Of a stretch of DNA of 64,000 bases, positions 19,194 to 29,929 are shown piece by piece. Location of the stretch: assembly GCF_002086455.1 (NCBI RefSeq), contig NZ_MVHC01000002.1, positions 248,001 to 312,000 of the forward strand, read 5' to 3'. Position 1 is the stretch's first letter. Every line of letters starts with the position of its first letter. The DNA comes from Mycolicibacter algericus DSM 45454. Lineage in GTDB: Bacteria; Actinomycetota; Actinomycetes; Mycobacteriales; Mycobacteriaceae. The notes below the pieces were generated by a model. It ran no database searches, had not been told where the DNA came from, and worked only from the letters and a program-made list of their open reading frames with translations. Made by a program: the position numbers and the translations under genes.

Positions 19194-19232
19194 CGACCGC
19201 GGTCGCCGGATGTTCTCCGACGACCGCGGTCG
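19194..19232. terminator. Probable bidirectional terminator between luxR-type and PGRS genes
   Basis: Two copies of the 12-base palindrome CGACCGCGGTCG (19194-19205 and 19221-19232) are separated by 15 bases, so the RNA from either strand can form a 12-bp GC-rich stem. It lies in the 100-base gap between the ends of two convergent genes. There is no U-tract, as usual for mycobacterial hairpin terminators. A protein-binding role for the duplicated palindrome is an alternative. Confidence 0.5.
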
Positions 19233-19257
19233 TGCCGTGGCCGGTCTCAGCCGACCA

Positions 19258-22200
19258 TCATGCGGGCGGTGCCGGCGTGCCGTCAGCGCCGGCGTTACCG
19301 TTGCCGCCGGGGGTGGTGCCGGCACTGCCGCTAGAGCCGTTTCCACCGCCGTCGGTCCCCGCACCTCCGGTTCCGCCGCCACCGACTGCACCGCCGGCCG
19401 CGCCGTCGCCCCCGTGGCCGCCGACACCGCCGAGTGCGGCATTGGTGGCGTCGCCACCGTCGCCCCCGTCTCCGCCGTCGCCACCGTCTTGGCCATTGCC
19501 ACCGTTGCCGCCGGCACCGCCGCCGGTGCCGTTGACGCCCGCACCGCCGGTGCCACCGTCACCGCCACTGCCGCCAGACCCGCCGGTGGCACCGGCGCCG
19601 CCATCACCGCCGTTTCCGGTTCCGGCGGCGTTGCCACCGGCACCGCCGGTGCCACCGTTGCCCCCGGGGCCTCCGGTGCCGTACCCGGCGATTCCGCCGG
19701 CGCCACCCTCACCACCGTCGCCGGCGAAGCCGGTCCCGGCCGCGGCCGCACCACCGGTGCCGCCGTCGCCGCCGGCGCCGCCACCACCGTTCCCGCCGGC
19801 GTTACCGCCATACCCACCGTCGCCGGTCGCGGCGACGGTGGTGCCGGTGGAGTCGCCGCCCGCACCGCCAGCTCCGCCGACGACGCCGACACCGCCCTTG
19901 CCGCCGCCCCCGCCGGCGCCTGCCGCTTGGTGGTTGCCGGGGGTCCCGGCGTTGCCCTCACCACCGGTGCCGCCGTTACCGGCGTCGCCGCCAGTTGCCC
20001 CGACGCCACCATTACCACCGGTCCCGCCGTCGCCGTTGAGCGAGTTACCGCCAGCGCCGCCAGCGCCGCCCTGGCCAAAGTTGTACGGCGGGAAGGGCTG
20101 GAAGTTGTTCTGGTTGCCGTCACCACCGTCGCCGCCCGCGCCGGCGGCGTGGGTGGCAGAGGCGTTGCCGCCGTTGCCGCCCTGGCCTCCGGTGCTGTTG
20201 GTTCCGGCGTCGCCGCCGTCACCGCCGGTCCCACCGGTGCCGGATCCGGCGGCGTTACCACCGGCCCCGCCCTCCCGGCCGACGCCGCCCCAGCCGCCTT
20301 CACCGCCCTGACCGCCGGCGGTGCCGTCGTCGGTGCCAGTGGCATTGCCGCCGTTGCCGCCGGTGCCTCCGGTGGCGGTGGTGTTGCCACCGTTGCCGCC
20401 GGACCCGCCGGCCCCGCCGTTTCCGGCGGCGCCGAGTGCGTCGCCACCGGCACCGCCCCTACCGCCCCAGCCGCCTAAGCCGCCCCAACCACCGTCACCT
20501 GCGATCCCGGGTGCGTTCGCGGCGCTGCCGCCGTTGCCGGCGATCTCTCCGCCGTCGCCGCCATTGCCGCCGTTACCGCCGGCGCCGCCGTCACCACCGA
20601 CCGAGTCACCGCCACGGCCGCCCTGGGCGCCGCCCAGGTGGTTCGTCCCGCCGGCATCGCCGCCGTCGCCACCGTTGCCGGTGCCGGTGGCGTTGCCGCC
20701 GTTGGCGCCGCTACCGCTCTGGCCGGCATTGCCGCCGTCGCCGCCGGTGCCACCGGCGCCGGTGCCCCAGGCCTTGCCGCCGTCGCCGCCTTGGCCACTG
20801 CCGGCACCCAACTGGGCGTCACCGCCGCTGCCACCCCTGCCACCGTTGCCACCGTTGCCGCTGGCGTTGGTGGCGTTCGAGCCGGCCCCGCCGTCGCCGC
20901 CGTCACCGCCGTCACCGGAGCGGCCGCCGGCACCGCCGTCGCCGGACCCGAGTGCGTCACCACCGCGGCCACCGCCGCCGGCGGTACCGCCGTCACCGCC
21001 GTTGCCGCCGGTTTGGCCGGCACTACCACCGTTGCCGACGATTGATACGCCGGCCGATCCGTTGCCGCCATCACCGCCGTCACCACCGCGACCACCGGCA
21101 CCGCCGTTACCGGAGCCGGCTCCTTGACCGCCGCCGCCGCCAGCGCCGCCGGCCCCGCCCATCAGCCCGCCGTTGCCGCCGTTGCCGGCCAGGGCCGCCA
21201 GGCCGTTGCCGCCGTCGCCACCGTTACCGCCGATACCACCGGCACCACCTGTGCCGTCAGTGCTGACGTTGCCGCCGGTGCCACCGTTGGCGCCAGTACC
21301 CGCGGTGCCACCAGCACCGGCGTTGCCGCCGCTGCCGCCGTTACCGCCAGCACCACCGTCGCCGATGACTGCGTTTCCACCGATGCCACCTTGAGCACCA
21401 TTGCCGCCGTTTCCGGCCGGGCCATTTCCGCCGCTGCCGCCGTTACCGCCCTTGCCGCCGTCACCGTGGCCAAGGGCGTTACCGCCCGCCCCGCCCAGGT
21501 TGCCGCTACCACCGTGACCGCCGGTCGGGCCGCCGTCACCACCGTTCCCGGCGTTGCCGCCGTCGCCGCCATTACCGCTGGCTCCGGCGACGTTGAAGAT
21601 GGAACCACCTGCGCCGCCCTTGCCGCCATCGGCTCCGTTGCCGCCACCGCTGGTCGTGCTGCCGCCGTTGCCGCCGTTGCCACCGTCACCGGCGTCACCG
21701 ACCTTTGCCCAGCCGCCCGCGCCACCGTTACCACCGTTGGTCGGGAAGGGTCCGTCACCGCCTTCACCACCGTCACCGCCGTTGCCGCCGTTGCCGGATT
21801 CCGTGCTGTCACCGCCGTTGCCGCCGAACGAACCGGAGTACACGCCGTTGCCGTCGCCACCGTCGCCGCCGTCACCGCCGTTACCGACCTTGGCGTCCCC
21901 GCCGTCGCCGCCGTAGTAGCCGGTGCCGCCGTCGCCGCCGTCGCCGCCGTTGCCCGTGACGAAGCTGTCGCCACCGGCGCCACCGTGGGCGTTGACCGCG
22001 CCGCTGCCGTCACTGCCGTTGCCGCCATCACCGCCGTCGCCGGTCTGGGCGTCGCCGCCGTCGCCACCGTAGTTGCCGGCGCCCAGCGCGGCACCGGCCA
22101 GACCCGCACCGGCTGCACCAGCGTTGCCGCCGTCCCCGCCGTTACCGACCTGGTTCAGACCCGGGCCGCCGTAGCCATTGCCACCGTTACCACCGTGGCC

Positions 22201-24642
22201 CGCGCCGCCGCCCTGGGCGCCGGCGCCATGACCGGATCCACCGTTGCCGCCCTGGCCGCCGTCAGCCCCCGCAGCCTGCGCGTTGCCGGCCTGGCCGGCC
22301 ACGCCGCCCGCGCCGCCGGCCGCACCGCCGCCGCCACCGATAGCCGAGTTGGCCCCGCCGTTACCGCCGTTACCGCCGTTGCTGCCGTTCGCGGTGCCGG
22401 TAGTGGCATTCCAACCGTTACCACCGTTACCGCCGGCGCCGGCCACACCGGCGTCGCCACCGTTGCCGCCGTTGCCGGCCAGACCGATGGCGCCCTGGCC
22501 ACCTGCGGCGCCGGCCGCACCGCCGGTGCCGCCACTACCGCCGTTGCCGCCGACCGCGCCGTTGCCGCCGTTAGTGCCGTTGACGCCGGGACCGGTGCCG
22601 TCATGGCCCGGACCACCGACGCCGCCATTGCCGCCGTCGCCGCCGTCGCCACCGACACCACCGGCGCCGCTGACACCCGAGATGGTGCCGGCCGCGCCAC
22701 CGGTCCCGCCCGTGCCGCCGGTCGCGCCGTTGCCGCCGGCGATCCCGTTGCCGTCGCCGGCGGTGACGCCGTTGACACCGTCGGCGCCGTCGCCGCCGGT
22801 ACCGCCGACGCCGCCGTCGCCGTAGGTGCCGCCGGTCCCACCGACACCGCCCTTGCCGCCGACGCCGTTGGAAGCGGCCACATTCCAATCGCCCTTGGCG
22901 CCGGTACCGCCGTTACCACCGTGAGCGGTTCCCGCCGCGGGAACAGTGCCTCCGGCACCGGTGTTGCCGGCGTTGCCGCCGGAACCGGTACCGGCCGCGC
23001 CGCCGGCACCGCCGTTACCGGCGACCCCGATGGCCGATCCGGCGTTGCCACCGGCACCGCCGACGCCGTTGGAAGCGGCCACATTCCAGTCGCCCGTTGC
23101 GCCGTTACCGCCGTTACCAGCGGCCCCCGCGTTACCGCCGGCACCACCGTCACCGCCGTTACCGGCCGTGCCTGCGTTGCCGTGCGCAGCCGTACCGGCA
23201 TTACCGCCGTGGCCGCCGGCACCGCCGTCGTAGCCCTGGCCGCCGGCGCCACCGTCTTGTCCGGCCCCTAGACCGTTGCCGTAGTCGGTGGCCCAGTTCC
23301 CGTTGGCTCCGGTGCCGCCCTGAGCTCCGGCAGCACCGGCACCGCCGACGCCGCCGTCACCGCCGTTGCCGCCGTTGCCGGACTGCGAGCCGCCCGCACC
23401 ACCGTTACCACCGGCGCCACCGTTGCTGCCGACGCCGGCCACTCCGGCCGCGCCGTCGCCGCCGGAGCCGCCGTTGCCGCCGTTGCCGGTTGCACCGCCG
23501 TCACCGCCATTACCGCCGGCACCACCGGCAATACCCGCAGTGGTCGAGTTGAGGCCATCCTGTCCATCACCGCCGTTACCACCGCCGGTTCCGCCCGCGC
23601 CGGCCGCGCCACTTGTGCCACCGCTACCAGCACCGGCCGCGCCACCGGCGCCGCCCTTACCGACGTCACCGCCGTTACCACCGTTGCCGCCGCCGAGGTG
23701 GGCAGCATTGGCGAGCGCACCGTCGCCGCCGTTACCGGCCGCGGCGCCGGAGCCGCCGTCGCCACCGTTGCCGGCATGCCCGCCGAGGAGGAAGTTCAGC
23801 CAACCCGAGGCGGCGCCACCGTTGCCGCCGGCACCACCGTTGCCGCCGTCGCTGCCGTCCTGGCCGGCGCCGTCGACGCCGCCGGCACCGGCGACGCCCC
23901 ACACGCCGTTGTCGCCGTCGGTACCGGCTAGGCCGTCACCGCCGCGACCGCCGTCACCGCCGCTGCCGAAGATCGAGCCACCCGCGCCGCCGTCACCACC
24001 GTCCGCGCCCGCACCACCGGCACCGCCGGCACCGCCGTCGCCCCAGAAGTTGGCGTCGCCGCCGTTGCCGCCGGCTTCGCCGGCCACCGTGCTGTTCCAG
24101 CCATCACCGCCGTTGCCGAACAGCCAGCCGCCGTCCTGGCCGTCCGGGTCGGCGGCCGTACCCGCCACACCGTTGCAGATGAATCCGCAGCTGTCCGCGG
24201 ACGCCCATGCCGCGCCCAGCGGGTTGATCAGGTTGTTGTCGACCCAGTCGCCGAACTGCGTGCCGATCCAGTTGGTGGCGACCCAGCTGTTGACGTCGCT
24301 CATGAACGAGTTGAATGCAGCATCCAGCCCGAACGGGTCGGCAGTTGCGGTTCCCACAGCGGTGGCGTCGAAGGCCGCGGCGTCGAACAACGACGACCAG
24401 GCCGCCGGGTCGACGAAAGAACCCCAGTCGATGTCGTCGTACGGCAACGCCCAGGTCGAGGGGTCGAACAGGTCGGCCAGCCCGAAATCATCAGCCTGAG
24501 CCTGCGGTGCACACGTCAATGGCGTCATCCCGAACGCCAGAAACGCACTTACCGCTGCGCCGGCACCGGCCGCTCGGCTCGCGCGACGCGCCGTGCCCTT
24601 TCGCGCAGAGTTCCGCCTCGCACTGCGGTTCCTGTCAGACAT
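19258..24642 (-). CDS. Giant PGRS-repeat protein with signal peptide, no PE domain
   Basis: Glycine/asparagine-rich protein of 1794 aa. ATG at 24642 is preceded by GGGGAGG with 7-base spacing; the in-frame GTG just before it is less well placed. Residues 1-50 look like a secretion signal: about ten Arg/Lys in the first 23, a hydrophobic core, and a QAQA cleavage site before [10 protein letters not shown]. Residues about 51-150 form a unique Asp/Trp/Phe-rich domain with a CGFIC pair, and [11 protein letters not shown] then opens the PGRS tract. Hundreds of GGxGGxGGN-type units run to a short C-terminal PAPPA tail. There is no PE domain, so this is not a PE_PGRS protein, although the repeat type is the same. 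Surface exposure is likely. PE-less PGRS proteins are known in some mycobacteria; function is unknown. Reverse-strand open frames across it are compositional artefacts. Confidence 0.85.
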   Translation of the reverse strand: MSDRNRSARRNSARKGTARRASRAAGAGAAVSAFLAFGMTPLTCAPQAQADDFGLADLFDPSTWALPYDDIDWGSFVDPAAWSSLFDAAAFDATAVGTATADPFGLDAAFNSFMSDVNSWVATNWIGTQFGDWVDNNLINPLGAAWASADSCGFICNGVAGTAADPDGQDGGWLFGNGGDGWNSTVAGEAGGNGGDANFWGDGGAGGAGGAGADGGDGGAGGSIFGSGGDGGRGGDGLAGTDGDNGVWGVAGAGGVDGAGQDGSDGGNGGAGGNGGAASGWLNFLLGGHAGNGGDGGSGAAAGNGGDGALANAAHLGGGNGGNGGDVGKGGAGGAAGAGSGGTSGAAGAGGTGGGNGGDGQDGLNSTTAGIAGGAGGNGGDGGATGNGGNGGSGGDGAAGVAGVGSNGGAGGNGGAGGSQSGNGGNGGDGGVGGAGAAGAQGGTGANGNWATDYGNGLGAGQDGGAGGQGYDGGAGGHGGNAGTAAHGNAGTAGNGGDGGAGGNAGAAGNGGNGATGDWNVAASNGVGGAGGNAGSAIGVAGNGGAGGAAGTGSGGNAGNTGAGGTVPAAGTAHGGNGGTGAKGDWNVAASNGVGGKGGVGGTGGTYGDGGVGGTGGDGADGVNGVTAGDGNGIAGGNGATGGTGGTGGAAGTISGVSGAGGVGGDGGDGGNGGVGGPGHDGTGPGVNGTNGGNGAVGGNGGSGGTGGAAGAAGGQGAIGLAGNGGNGGDAGVAGAGGNGGNGWNATTGTANGSNGGNGGNGGANSAIGGGGGAAGGAGGVAGQAGNAQAAGADGGQGGNGGSGHGAGAQGGGAGHGGNGGNGYGGPGLNQVGNGGDGGNAGAAGAGLAGAALGAGNYGGDGGDAQTGDGGDGGNGSDGSGAVNAHGGAGGDSFVTGNGGDGGDGGTGYYGGDGGDAKVGNGGDGGDGGDGNGVYSGSFGGNGGDSTESGNGGNGGDGGEGGDGPFPTNGGNGGAGGWAKVGDAGDGGNGGNGGSTTSGGGNGADGGKGGAGGSIFNVAGASGNGGDGGNAGNGGDGGPTGGHGGSGNLGGAGGNALGHGDGGKGGNGGSGGNGPAGNGGNGAQGGIGGNAVIGDGGAGGNGGSGGNAGAGGTAGTGANGGTGGNVSTDGTGGAGGIGGNGGDGGNGLAALAGNGGNGGLMGGAGGAGGGGGQGAGSGNGGAGGRGGDGGDGGNGSAGVSIVGNGGSAGQTGGNGGDGGTAGGGGRGGDALGSGDGGAGGRSGDGGDGGDGGAGSNATNASGNGGNGGRGGSGGDAQLGAGSGQGGDGGKAWGTGAGGTGGDGGNAGQSGSGANGGNATGTGNGGDGGDAGGTNHLGGAQGGRGGDSVGGDGGAGGNGGNGGDGGEIAGNGGSAANAPGIAGDGGWGGLGGWGGRGGAGGDALGAAGNGGAGGSGGNGGNTTATGGTGGNGGNATGTDDGTAGGQGGEGGWGGVGREGGAGGNAAGSGTGGTGGDGGDAGTNSTGGQGGNGGNASATHAAGAGGDGGDGNQNNFQPFPPYNFGQGGAGGAGGNSLNGDGGTGGNGGVGATGGDAGNGGTGGEGNAGTPGNHQAAGAGGGGGKGGVGVVGGAGGAGGDSTGTTVAATGDGGYGGNAGGNGGGGAGGDGGTGGAAAAGTGFAGDGGEGGAGGIAGYGTGGPGGNGGTGGAGGNAAGTGNGGDGGAGATGGSGGSGGDGGTGGAGVNGTGGGAGGNGGNGQDGGDGGDGGDGGDATNAALGGVGGHGGDGAAGGAVGGGGTGGAGTDGGGNGSSGSAGTTPGGNGNAGADGTPAPPA
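19310..24150. repeat. PGRS low-complexity tract
   Basis: Nearly 5 kb made of irregular 9-base units coding GGx/GNG triplets (on the plus strand, variations of GCCGCCGTT/GCCACCGTC). Some larger internal duplications can be seen. For example, the segment coding [13 protein letters not shown] occurs around 22867-22900 and again around 23068-23100, about 200 bases apart, pointing to unequal exchange or slippage. Such tracts are prone to assembly errors, so exact length should be treated with care. Confidence 0.9.
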
Positions 24643-24723
24643 CACACAACCTCCCCGTGAAACAACCAGATGCTTAAAGCTCGCTAAGACGCCTTAGGTT
24701 ATTTCGATGGTCGGCGGGGTTCA

Positions 24724-24743
24724 TAGAGTAATGAACTACTCTA
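24724..24743. promoter_or_regulatory. Inverted repeat upstream of the PGRS gene, possible operator
   Basis: Perfect 7-base arms TAGAGTA (24724-24730) and TACTCTA (24737-24743) around a 6-base centre, about 82-100 bases upstream of the PGRS start, in a markedly AT-rich pocket (24660-24770). On the minus strand TACTCT could also serve as a -10 of the TANNNT type, so the palindrome may overlap the promoter. Confidence 0.45.
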
Positions 24744-24805
24744 GTTTTTCGCAGAAAGGTCACTTGCTTGCTCGTTTAGGGTGCGCGGGGACCGGCGGGT
24801 TGAGG

Positions 24806-24865
24806 TGAGCGTGCACAGTTGCGCGGCCCGCCCGGCGTGGTGCCGGACAGACACGCACGTTCGCG
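24806..24865. repeat. Degenerate palindromic repeat family, most divergent copy
   Basis: An imperfect inverted repeat with outer arms GAGCGTGCAC and GCACGTTCGCG and an inner GC-rich stem, lying just past the end of the VWA gene. The outer arms match those of the elements at 44402-44460 and 63178-63234; the centre has diverged. Membership is likely but less certain than for the other two. Confidence 0.5.
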
Positions 24866-24873
24866 ATTTGGGG

Positions 24874-26313
24874 TCAGACCGGTAGGAGTTGGTCGATCAC
24901 CGTGGCCAACTGCTTGGCGGAGCGACATTCATGCATGGGGATGACATCCTCATACCGAGGCACGGCGGAATCGCCACTGCCCCAAAGGTGCCGGGGCTCG
25001 GGGTTGAGCCAGTGCGCGTGACGGCTCGCCGTCACCAGGTGCGACAGCACGCCCACCCCGGGGTCGCGGTAGTTGGTGCGGCCGTCGCCCAAGACCAGCA
25101 GCGAACTGCGCGGTGACACCACACTCGGATACTTCTCGGCGAACGAGACGAAGGCATTGCCGTAATCGGAGTGGCCGTCACGGGTGTACACGCCCGACTC
25201 GCGGGTGATCCGCTGAATGGCCACCGCCAGGTCGGCCTCGGGCCCGAACAGGTGGGTGACCTCGTCGGTGGTGTCAATGAAGGCAAAGACGCGAACTCTT
25301 GAGAACTGTTGGCGCAGTGCATGTACCAACAGCAGGGTGAAGTGACTGAACCCGGCCACCGAGCCGGACACGTCGCACAACACCACTAGTTCGGGCCGGG
25401 CCGGACGCGGCTTGCGCAGCACCACGTCGATCGGCACACCCCCGGTGGACATCGAGCGGCGCAGCGTCTTACGCAGGTCGATGGTGCCGGCGCGGGAGCG
25501 TCGCCGTCGCGCGGCCAGTCGGGTGGCCAGGGTGCGGGCCAACGGGGCCACCACGCGGCGCATCTGGCGCAGCTGCTCACCGGAGGCGCGCAGGAATTCG
25601 ACGTTCTCGCTCAGTTGCGGAATGCCGTACATCTGCACATGCTCGCGACCCAACTGTTCCGCGGTACGCCGCTTGGTTTCGGCGTCGACGAGCTTGCGCA
25701 GTTGTGCGATCCGCTGGGCTGCAACGGATTTGGCGATCTGCTCCTGGGTGGGACTGGGCTCGTCCCCGTAGGGGGCGAGCAGGCCCGCCAGCAGCCTGCC
25801 CTCCAATTCGTCGAGTTCGAGCGCCTTGAGCGCCTGGTAGGCCGAGTACGACGGACCCCGGCTGGAGCGGTATTGCCCGTAGGCGCCGACAATCGCGGCG
25901 ATCATCGCCGACAATCGTGCGTCGGTCTCGGCCAGGTCGGGATTGGCGGTCAGCAGATCGACCAACATCGCGCGCATCTGCTCGGCGTCTTCGGGCACCG
26001 GGATGTCGTCGGCCGACTGCGGTTCCTCCGACACGACCACGGTCCGCCCACCCAGCGCGGCCGGAAACCACAGGTCGAACATGGCGTCGTAGGTGTCGCG
26101 GTGATCGGGTCGGCGCAGCACCGCGCACGCCAGGCCCTCACGCAACACCTCGCGATCAGTGAGCCCGAGCGCGGCCAGCACCCGCCCGGCGTCGACGGTC
26201 TCCGACGGCCCCACCGAAATCCCCTGGTCGCGCAGCGCTTCGACGAACCCCACCAGGTGACCCGGGATACCGTGCGGGGCCAGCGGCTGCGGCGGGCGGA
26301 TGCGGCGAACCAT
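24874..26313 (-). CDS. VWA-domain (CoxE-like) protein
   Basis: Protein of 479 aa with a C-terminal von Willebrand A domain of the CoxE type (Rv2425c position). The MIDAS metal motif DVSGS is in LVVLCDVSGSVAGFSHF at about residues 307-323, followed by SLLVLGDGRTN and the conserved LNPEPRHLWGSGDS. The N-terminal half (about residues 1-290) is helical and Arg/Gln-rich. VWA/MoxR pairs act as ATPase-plus-adaptor remodelling machines that insert cofactors or mature protein complexes. The start is 11 bases from the end of the moxR-type gene, so the pair is an operon. Client unknown; no CO-dehydrogenase genes are in view. Confidence 0.87.
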   Translation of the reverse strand: MVRRIRPPQPLAPHGIPGHLVGFVEALRDQGISVGPSETVDAGRVLAALGLTDREVLREGLACAVLRRPDHRDTYDAMFDLWFPAALGGRTVVVSEEPQSADDIPVPEDAEQMRAMLVDLLTANPDLAETDARLSAMIAAIVGAYGQYRSSRGPSYSAYQALKALELDELEGRLLAGLLAPYGDEPSPTQEQIAKSVAAQRIAQLRKLVDAETKRRTAEQLGREHVQMYGIPQLSENVEFLRASGEQLRQMRRVVAPLARTLATRLAARRRRSRAGTIDLRKTLRRSMSTGGVPIDVVLRKPRPARPELVVLCDVSGSVAGFSHFTLLLVHALRQQFSRVRVFAFIDTTDEVTHLFGPEADLAVAIQRITRESGVYTRDGHSDYGNAFVSFAEKYPSVVSPRSSLLVLGDGRTNYRDPGVGVLSHLVTASRHAHWLNPEPRHLWGSGDSAVPRYEDVIPMHECRSAKQLATVIDQLLPV

Positions 26314-26324
26314 CTACTGCACCA

Positions 26325-27233
26325 TCAGTTCAGTCGCAGTTCCCCCGATGCGCGCACCTGGTCGGACTGGTGCTTGAGCACCACCCCGAGGGTGGCCGCA
26401 ACGGTGGCGTCGTCGATGGTGTCCATGCCCAGCGCCAACAGCGTCCGTCCCCAGTCGATGGTCTCGGCCACCGACGGCAGCTTCTTGAGCTGCATGCCGC
26501 GCAGCACGCCGATGATGCGCACGAGTTCGGCGGCAAGGTGTTCGGGCAGCTCGGGTACGCGCGACAGCAGGATGCGCCGCTCCAGGTCCGGGTCGGGGAA
26601 GTCGATGTGCAGGAACAGGCAGCGCCGCTTGAGCGCTTCGGACAGTTCCCGGGTGGCATTGGAGGTCAACACCGTGAACGGTGTCCGGGTCGCGGTGATG
26701 GTGCCCAGTTCCGGAACGGTGACCGCGAAGTCGCTGAGCACCTCCAGCAGCAGGCCCTCGATCTCGATGTCGGCCTTGTCCGTCTCGTCGATCAGCAGCA
26801 CGGTCGGTTCGGTGCGCCGGATCGCGGTCAGCAGCGGGCGCGAGAGCAGGAACTCCTCGGAGAACACGTCCATCTTGGTGGCGTCCCAGTCGCCGCCCTG
26901 ATCGGCCGTGTTGCCGGACTGAATACGCAGTATCTGCTTGGCGTGATTCCACTCGTAGAGCGCCCGGGCCTCGTCGACGCCCTCATAGCACTGCAGCCGC
27001 ACCAGCTCGGCGCCGGTGGCGGCAGCCACCGCGCGGGCCAGTTCGGTCTTGCCGACACCGGCCGGGCCCTCCACCAGCAGCGGTTTCCCGAGCCGGTCGG
27101 CCAGGAAGACCGCGGTGGTGGTGGCGGTGTCGGCCAAGTAGCCGGTCTCGGCCAGCCGCCGGGCCACGTCGTCGATGTCGGTGAACAACGAGGCGTGCCG
27201 GGCCGGGGTGGCGGGAATGCCGGGCTTTTCCAT
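26325..27233 (-). CDS. MoxR-family AAA+ ATPase
   Basis: AAA+ ATPase of 302 aa (Rv2426c position). Walker A GPAGVGKT is at residues 56-63, Walker B VLLIDETDKAD lies near 145-155, and the sensor region TSNATRELSEALKRRC follows, with the final part forming the lid. MoxR ATPases pair with VWA proteins as chaperones for protein-complex maturation, and the VWA partner is the next gene. It follows proA by 18 bases on the same strand, so proA, moxR and VWA may be co-transcribed; the functional link to proline synthesis is unclear. Confidence 0.9.
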   Translation of the reverse strand: MEKPGIPATPARHASLFTDIDDVARRLAETGYLADTATTTAVFLADRLGKPLLVEGPAGVGKTELARAVAAATGAELVRLQCYEGVDEARALYEWNHAKQILRIQSGNTADQGGDWDATKMDVFSEEFLLSRPLLTAIRRTEPTVLLIDETDKADIEIEGLLLEVLSDFAVTVPELGTITATRTPFTVLTSNATRELSEALKRRCLFLHIDFPDPDLERRILLSRVPELPEHLAAELVRIIGVLRGMQLKKLPSVAETIDWGRTLLALGMDTIDDATVAATLGVVLKHQSDQVRASGELRLN

Positions 27234-27251
27234 GCGAGGGTATGGCTCCTT

Positions 27252-28505
27252 TTAGACGGGACGGGTGTGACCGTCGCCCCACACGATCCATTTGGTCGAT
27301 GTCAGCTCCGGCAACCCCATCGGGCCGCGGGCGTGCAGCTTCTGGGTGGAGATTCCGATCTCGGCGCCGAAACCGAACTGCTCGCCGTCGGTGAACGCCG
27401 TGGAGGCGTTGACCATGACCGCCGCGGCGTCGACCTGCTCGCTGAAGCGCTGGGCGGCGGCCATGTTGCTGGTGACGATGGCCTCGGTGTGCCCAGTGCC
27501 GTATTCGTTGATGTGGTCGATGGCGTCCTCGAGCCCGTCGACCACCGAGAGCGCGATGTCCATAGCCAGGTATTCACGGCGCAAGTCGTCCTCGGCCGCG
27601 GCGGCGGCGGCGTCCCCGTGCACCGCAACCCCGGCGGCGGTCAACGCGTCGACCAGTCGCGGCACCGCGGAGCCGGCGATGGCCCGGTCGATCAACAGCG
27701 TCTCGGCGGCGTTGCAGACGCTGGGACGCCGCGTCTTGGAGTTCAACAGCACCTCTTCGGCGATGTCGAGGTCGGCCGCCTCATGGACGTAGACGTGACA
27801 GTTGCCGACGCCCGTCTCGATGGTCGGCACCAGCGCATCGCGCACCACGGCCTCGATCAGCCCGGCCCCGCCGCGCGGAATCACCACGTCGACCAGTCCG
27901 CGGGCCTGGATCAGGTGGGTTACGGTGGCGCGGTCGGCCGCAGAGAGCAACTGGACGGCGTCGGCGGGGAGGTCCTCGTCGGTCAGGGCCTTGCGCAGCA
28001 CCTCGACCAGGGCCCGGTTGGAATGCGCCGCTGACGAGCTGCCGCGCAACAGCGCGGCGTTGCCTGACTTCAGCGTCAGGCCGAACGCGTCCACGGTGAC
28101 GTTGGGCCGGCCCTCATAGACCATGCCCACCACGCCGAGCGGAACCCGCTGCTGACGCAGCTGCAGCCCATTGGGCAGCGTGTAGCCGCGCAGCACCTCG
28201 CCGACCGGGTCGGGCAGCCCCGCGACCTGGCGCAGGCCCGCGGCGATCCCTTCGACACGCTGCGGGTTCAGCGCCAGCCGGTCGAGCATGGCCTCTGGAG
28301 TGCCGGCGGCCCTGGCCGCGGCCAGGTCCGCCACATTGGCGGCCAGGACGTCGTCGGCATGGGCCAGCAGCGCATCAGCCGCGGCGTTCAACGCACTGTT
28401 CTTGGCCACCGTGGACAACGACGTCAGCGCACGGGAGGCGATCCGAGCCCGGCGGGCGGCGTCGTGGACCTCTTGGCGCAGGTCGGGAAGTACGGGGACG
28501 CTCAT
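27252..28505 (-). CDS. proA: Gamma-glutamyl phosphate reductase
   Basis: ProA, 417 aa, reduces gamma-glutamyl phosphate to glutamate-5-semialdehyde in proline synthesis, after ProB (41.8-42.9 kb here). Aldehyde dehydrogenase fold. The catalytic Cys lies in [17 protein letters not shown] at about residue 260. The NADP-binding region includes [15 protein letters not shown] and [11 protein letters not shown]. The C-terminal [21 protein letters not shown] region is also typical. Length and ends match the family. Unlike in M. tuberculosis, the gene next upstream is the MscS-type channel, not the oxyR-remnant/ahpC segment. Confidence 0.95.
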   Translation of the reverse strand: MSVPVLPDLRQEVHDAARRARIASRALTSLSTVAKNSALNAAADALLAHADDVLAANVADLAAARAAGTPEAMLDRLALNPQRVEGIAAGLRQVAGLPDPVGEVLRGYTLPNGLQLRQQRVPLGVVGMVYEGRPNVTVDAFGLTLKSGNAALLRGSSSAAHSNRALVEVLRKALTDEDLPADAVQLLSAADRATVTHLIQARGLVDVVIPRGGAGLIEAVVRDALVPTIETGVGNCHVYVHEAADLDIAEEVLLNSKTRRPSVCNAAETLLIDRAIAGSAVPRLVDALTAAGVAVHGDAAAAAAEDDLRREYLAMDIALSVVDGLEDAIDHINEYGTGHTEAIVTSNMAAAQRFSEQVDAAAVMVNASTAFTDGEQFGFGAEIGISTQKLHARGPMGLPELTSTKWIVWGDGHTRPV

Positions 28506-28564
28506 CGTCCCAGGGTATCGGCGAACGGTGGTTGGGACGAAACGGCCCCATTTCGGCCGCGGCG

Positions 28565-29929
28565 CTAGGCCGGCACCGCGCGACGCTGGTCGATGATCCG
28601 GCCCAACTCCTGCAGCAACAGCGGCTTGGCCATCACCAGCTCCTCGATGTGTTCGCGGTCGATCACCACCGCGGTCACTTCCTCCAGCGCTCGGGCGTCG
28701 AACTGGCTGGCCTGCCGGGTCAGCGTGGTGACCCCGAGGAAGGCGCCGTGGCGCAGTGTTGCGGCCGGCACCGCCGGATCCTCGGTGGTGAGCCGGACAC
28801 TGCCCTCGGTCAGGAAGATCATCGCGGTCGGCACGTGGCCGGCCTGCTCCAGGACTTCATCCGCGCCGTAGCGGACCACCGCGGCGTAGGGCGCCACGGC
28901 CTGCTGGTCGGCGTCGGTCAGCCGCAGCGCAGGCGCCACCACCGTGCGCAGCGCCTCGGCCACCCGCTCGGGTGTCGAGAACACATCGTCGGAGTCGTCG
29001 AGGTGCAGCCCCTCGCGGCGGGCGGCATACCACAGCCACCGCAGGAAGGTGGCCTGCGCGGGACCGTCGTCATCCGGGGAGTCGAGGGCGACGGTGGTCC
29101 GGTATTCGCCGCCGCCGAGCGCCACCGAACCGGGCGCCTCGCCGGTGGTACGCAGCGGCAGCGCGGTGGCGACCCGCGACAGCAACGCGCACACCCGGTC
29201 CGGCGGGTCGGAGACCGCGAACGTCGTCGTGATCGACACCCGATGCGCACCACCGGACCGGCTGACGTTGGTGAACGACGTGCTCGCCAGCACCGAGTTC
29301 GGGGTGACCTGCAGGCCGCCGGCGGTGCTGATGTGCACCGCCCGCCAGTTCACCTCGACGACGCGGCCGCGCGCGGTCGGGGTGGACAGCCAGTCGCCGA
29401 TCCGGAACGGCTGCTCGAACAACATGAACAGCCCCGAAACGATCTGACCGACCGAATTCTGCAGCATCAGGCCGATGACCACCGAGGTCACGCCCAGCGC
29501 GGTGAACAGGCCGCCGATCTTGGCGCCCCAGACGTAGGACAGGATCAGCGCCAGACCGACACCGATCAGCAGGAAGCGGGCGACATCGACGAAGATGGTC
29601 GGGATCCGGCCTCGCCACGAGCCTTTCGGGGCACTCTGGAAAAAGGTGACGTTCAGCCCGGACAACAGCAACACCAGCAGCACAAAGCCGAACAGGGTGT
29701 AGATGACCCGCACCGTCGGGTCCTGCGCGGGTACTGCGGCCACCTGCCCGAGCAACACCAGCAACGCACCCAGCGGCAGCAGGTAATTCCGCACCAACGC
29801 CACCGGCCGGGCCAGGTAGCTGCCCCTGCGGGTCAACGCCACATGCCATTCGGTCAGCAGGATCAGAGCGGCGGGAAATCCCGCGGCCACGCCGACGGCC
29901 CAGTAGAACCACGGCCCGAGGATGTTCAC
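28565..29929 (-). CDS. MscS-family channel with C-terminal cyclic-nucleotide-binding domain
   Basis: Membrane protein of 454 aa (Rv2434c position). The N-terminal half has about four membrane helices, then the MscS pore/beta domain ([39 protein letters not shown], the conserved beta-domain start). Residues about 330-450 form a cNMP-binding fold ([36 protein letters not shown]). Such fusions resemble the MscS-like cyclic-nucleotide-gated channels. The GTG start overlaps the cyclase-like gene's stop (GTGA), so the ligand-binding channel is translationally coupled to a cyclase-like sensor. Whether the pocket still binds cAMP needs testing; the phosphate-binding cassette is not a textbook match. 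Confidence 0.85.
   Translation of the reverse strand: MNILGPWFYWAVGVAAGFPAALILLTEWHVALTRRGSYLARPVALVRNYLLPLGALLVLLGQVAAVPAQDPTVRVIYTLFGFVLLVLLLSGLNVTFFQSAPKGSWRGRIPTIFVDVARFLLIGVGLALILSYVWGAKIGGLFTALGVTSVVIGLMLQNSVGQIVSGLFMLFEQPFRIGDWLSTPTARGRVVEVNWRAVHISTAGGLQVTPNSVLASTSFTNVSRSGGAHRVSITTTFAVSDPPDRVCALLSRVATALPLRTTGEAPGSVALGGGEYRTTVALDSPDDDGPAQATFLRWLWYAARREGLHLDDSDDVFSTPERVAEALRTVVAPALRLTDADQQAVAPYAAVVRYGADEVLEQAGHVPTAMIFLTEGSVRLTTEDPAVPAATLRHGAFLGVTTLTRQASQFDARALEEVTAVVIDREHIEELVMAKPLLLQELGRIIDQRRAVPA

Noticed and set aside
19310..24150. Dense short repeats resembling a CRISPR array
   Set aside because: The units are degenerate coding repeats without constant-length spacers and are in frame with the PGRS protein; no cas genes are nearby.
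19232..24499. Several long plus-strand open frames rich in Pro, Ala, Val or Arg
   Set aside because: They are antisense to the PGRS gene and arise from its 9-base GC-rich repeat, which lacks stops in most frames. No ribosome sites or recognisable domains are present.
26370..28034. Plus-strand frame of 554 codons
   Set aside because: Antisense to the MoxR and ProA genes; low-complexity Gly/Gln/Arg composition and no domain.
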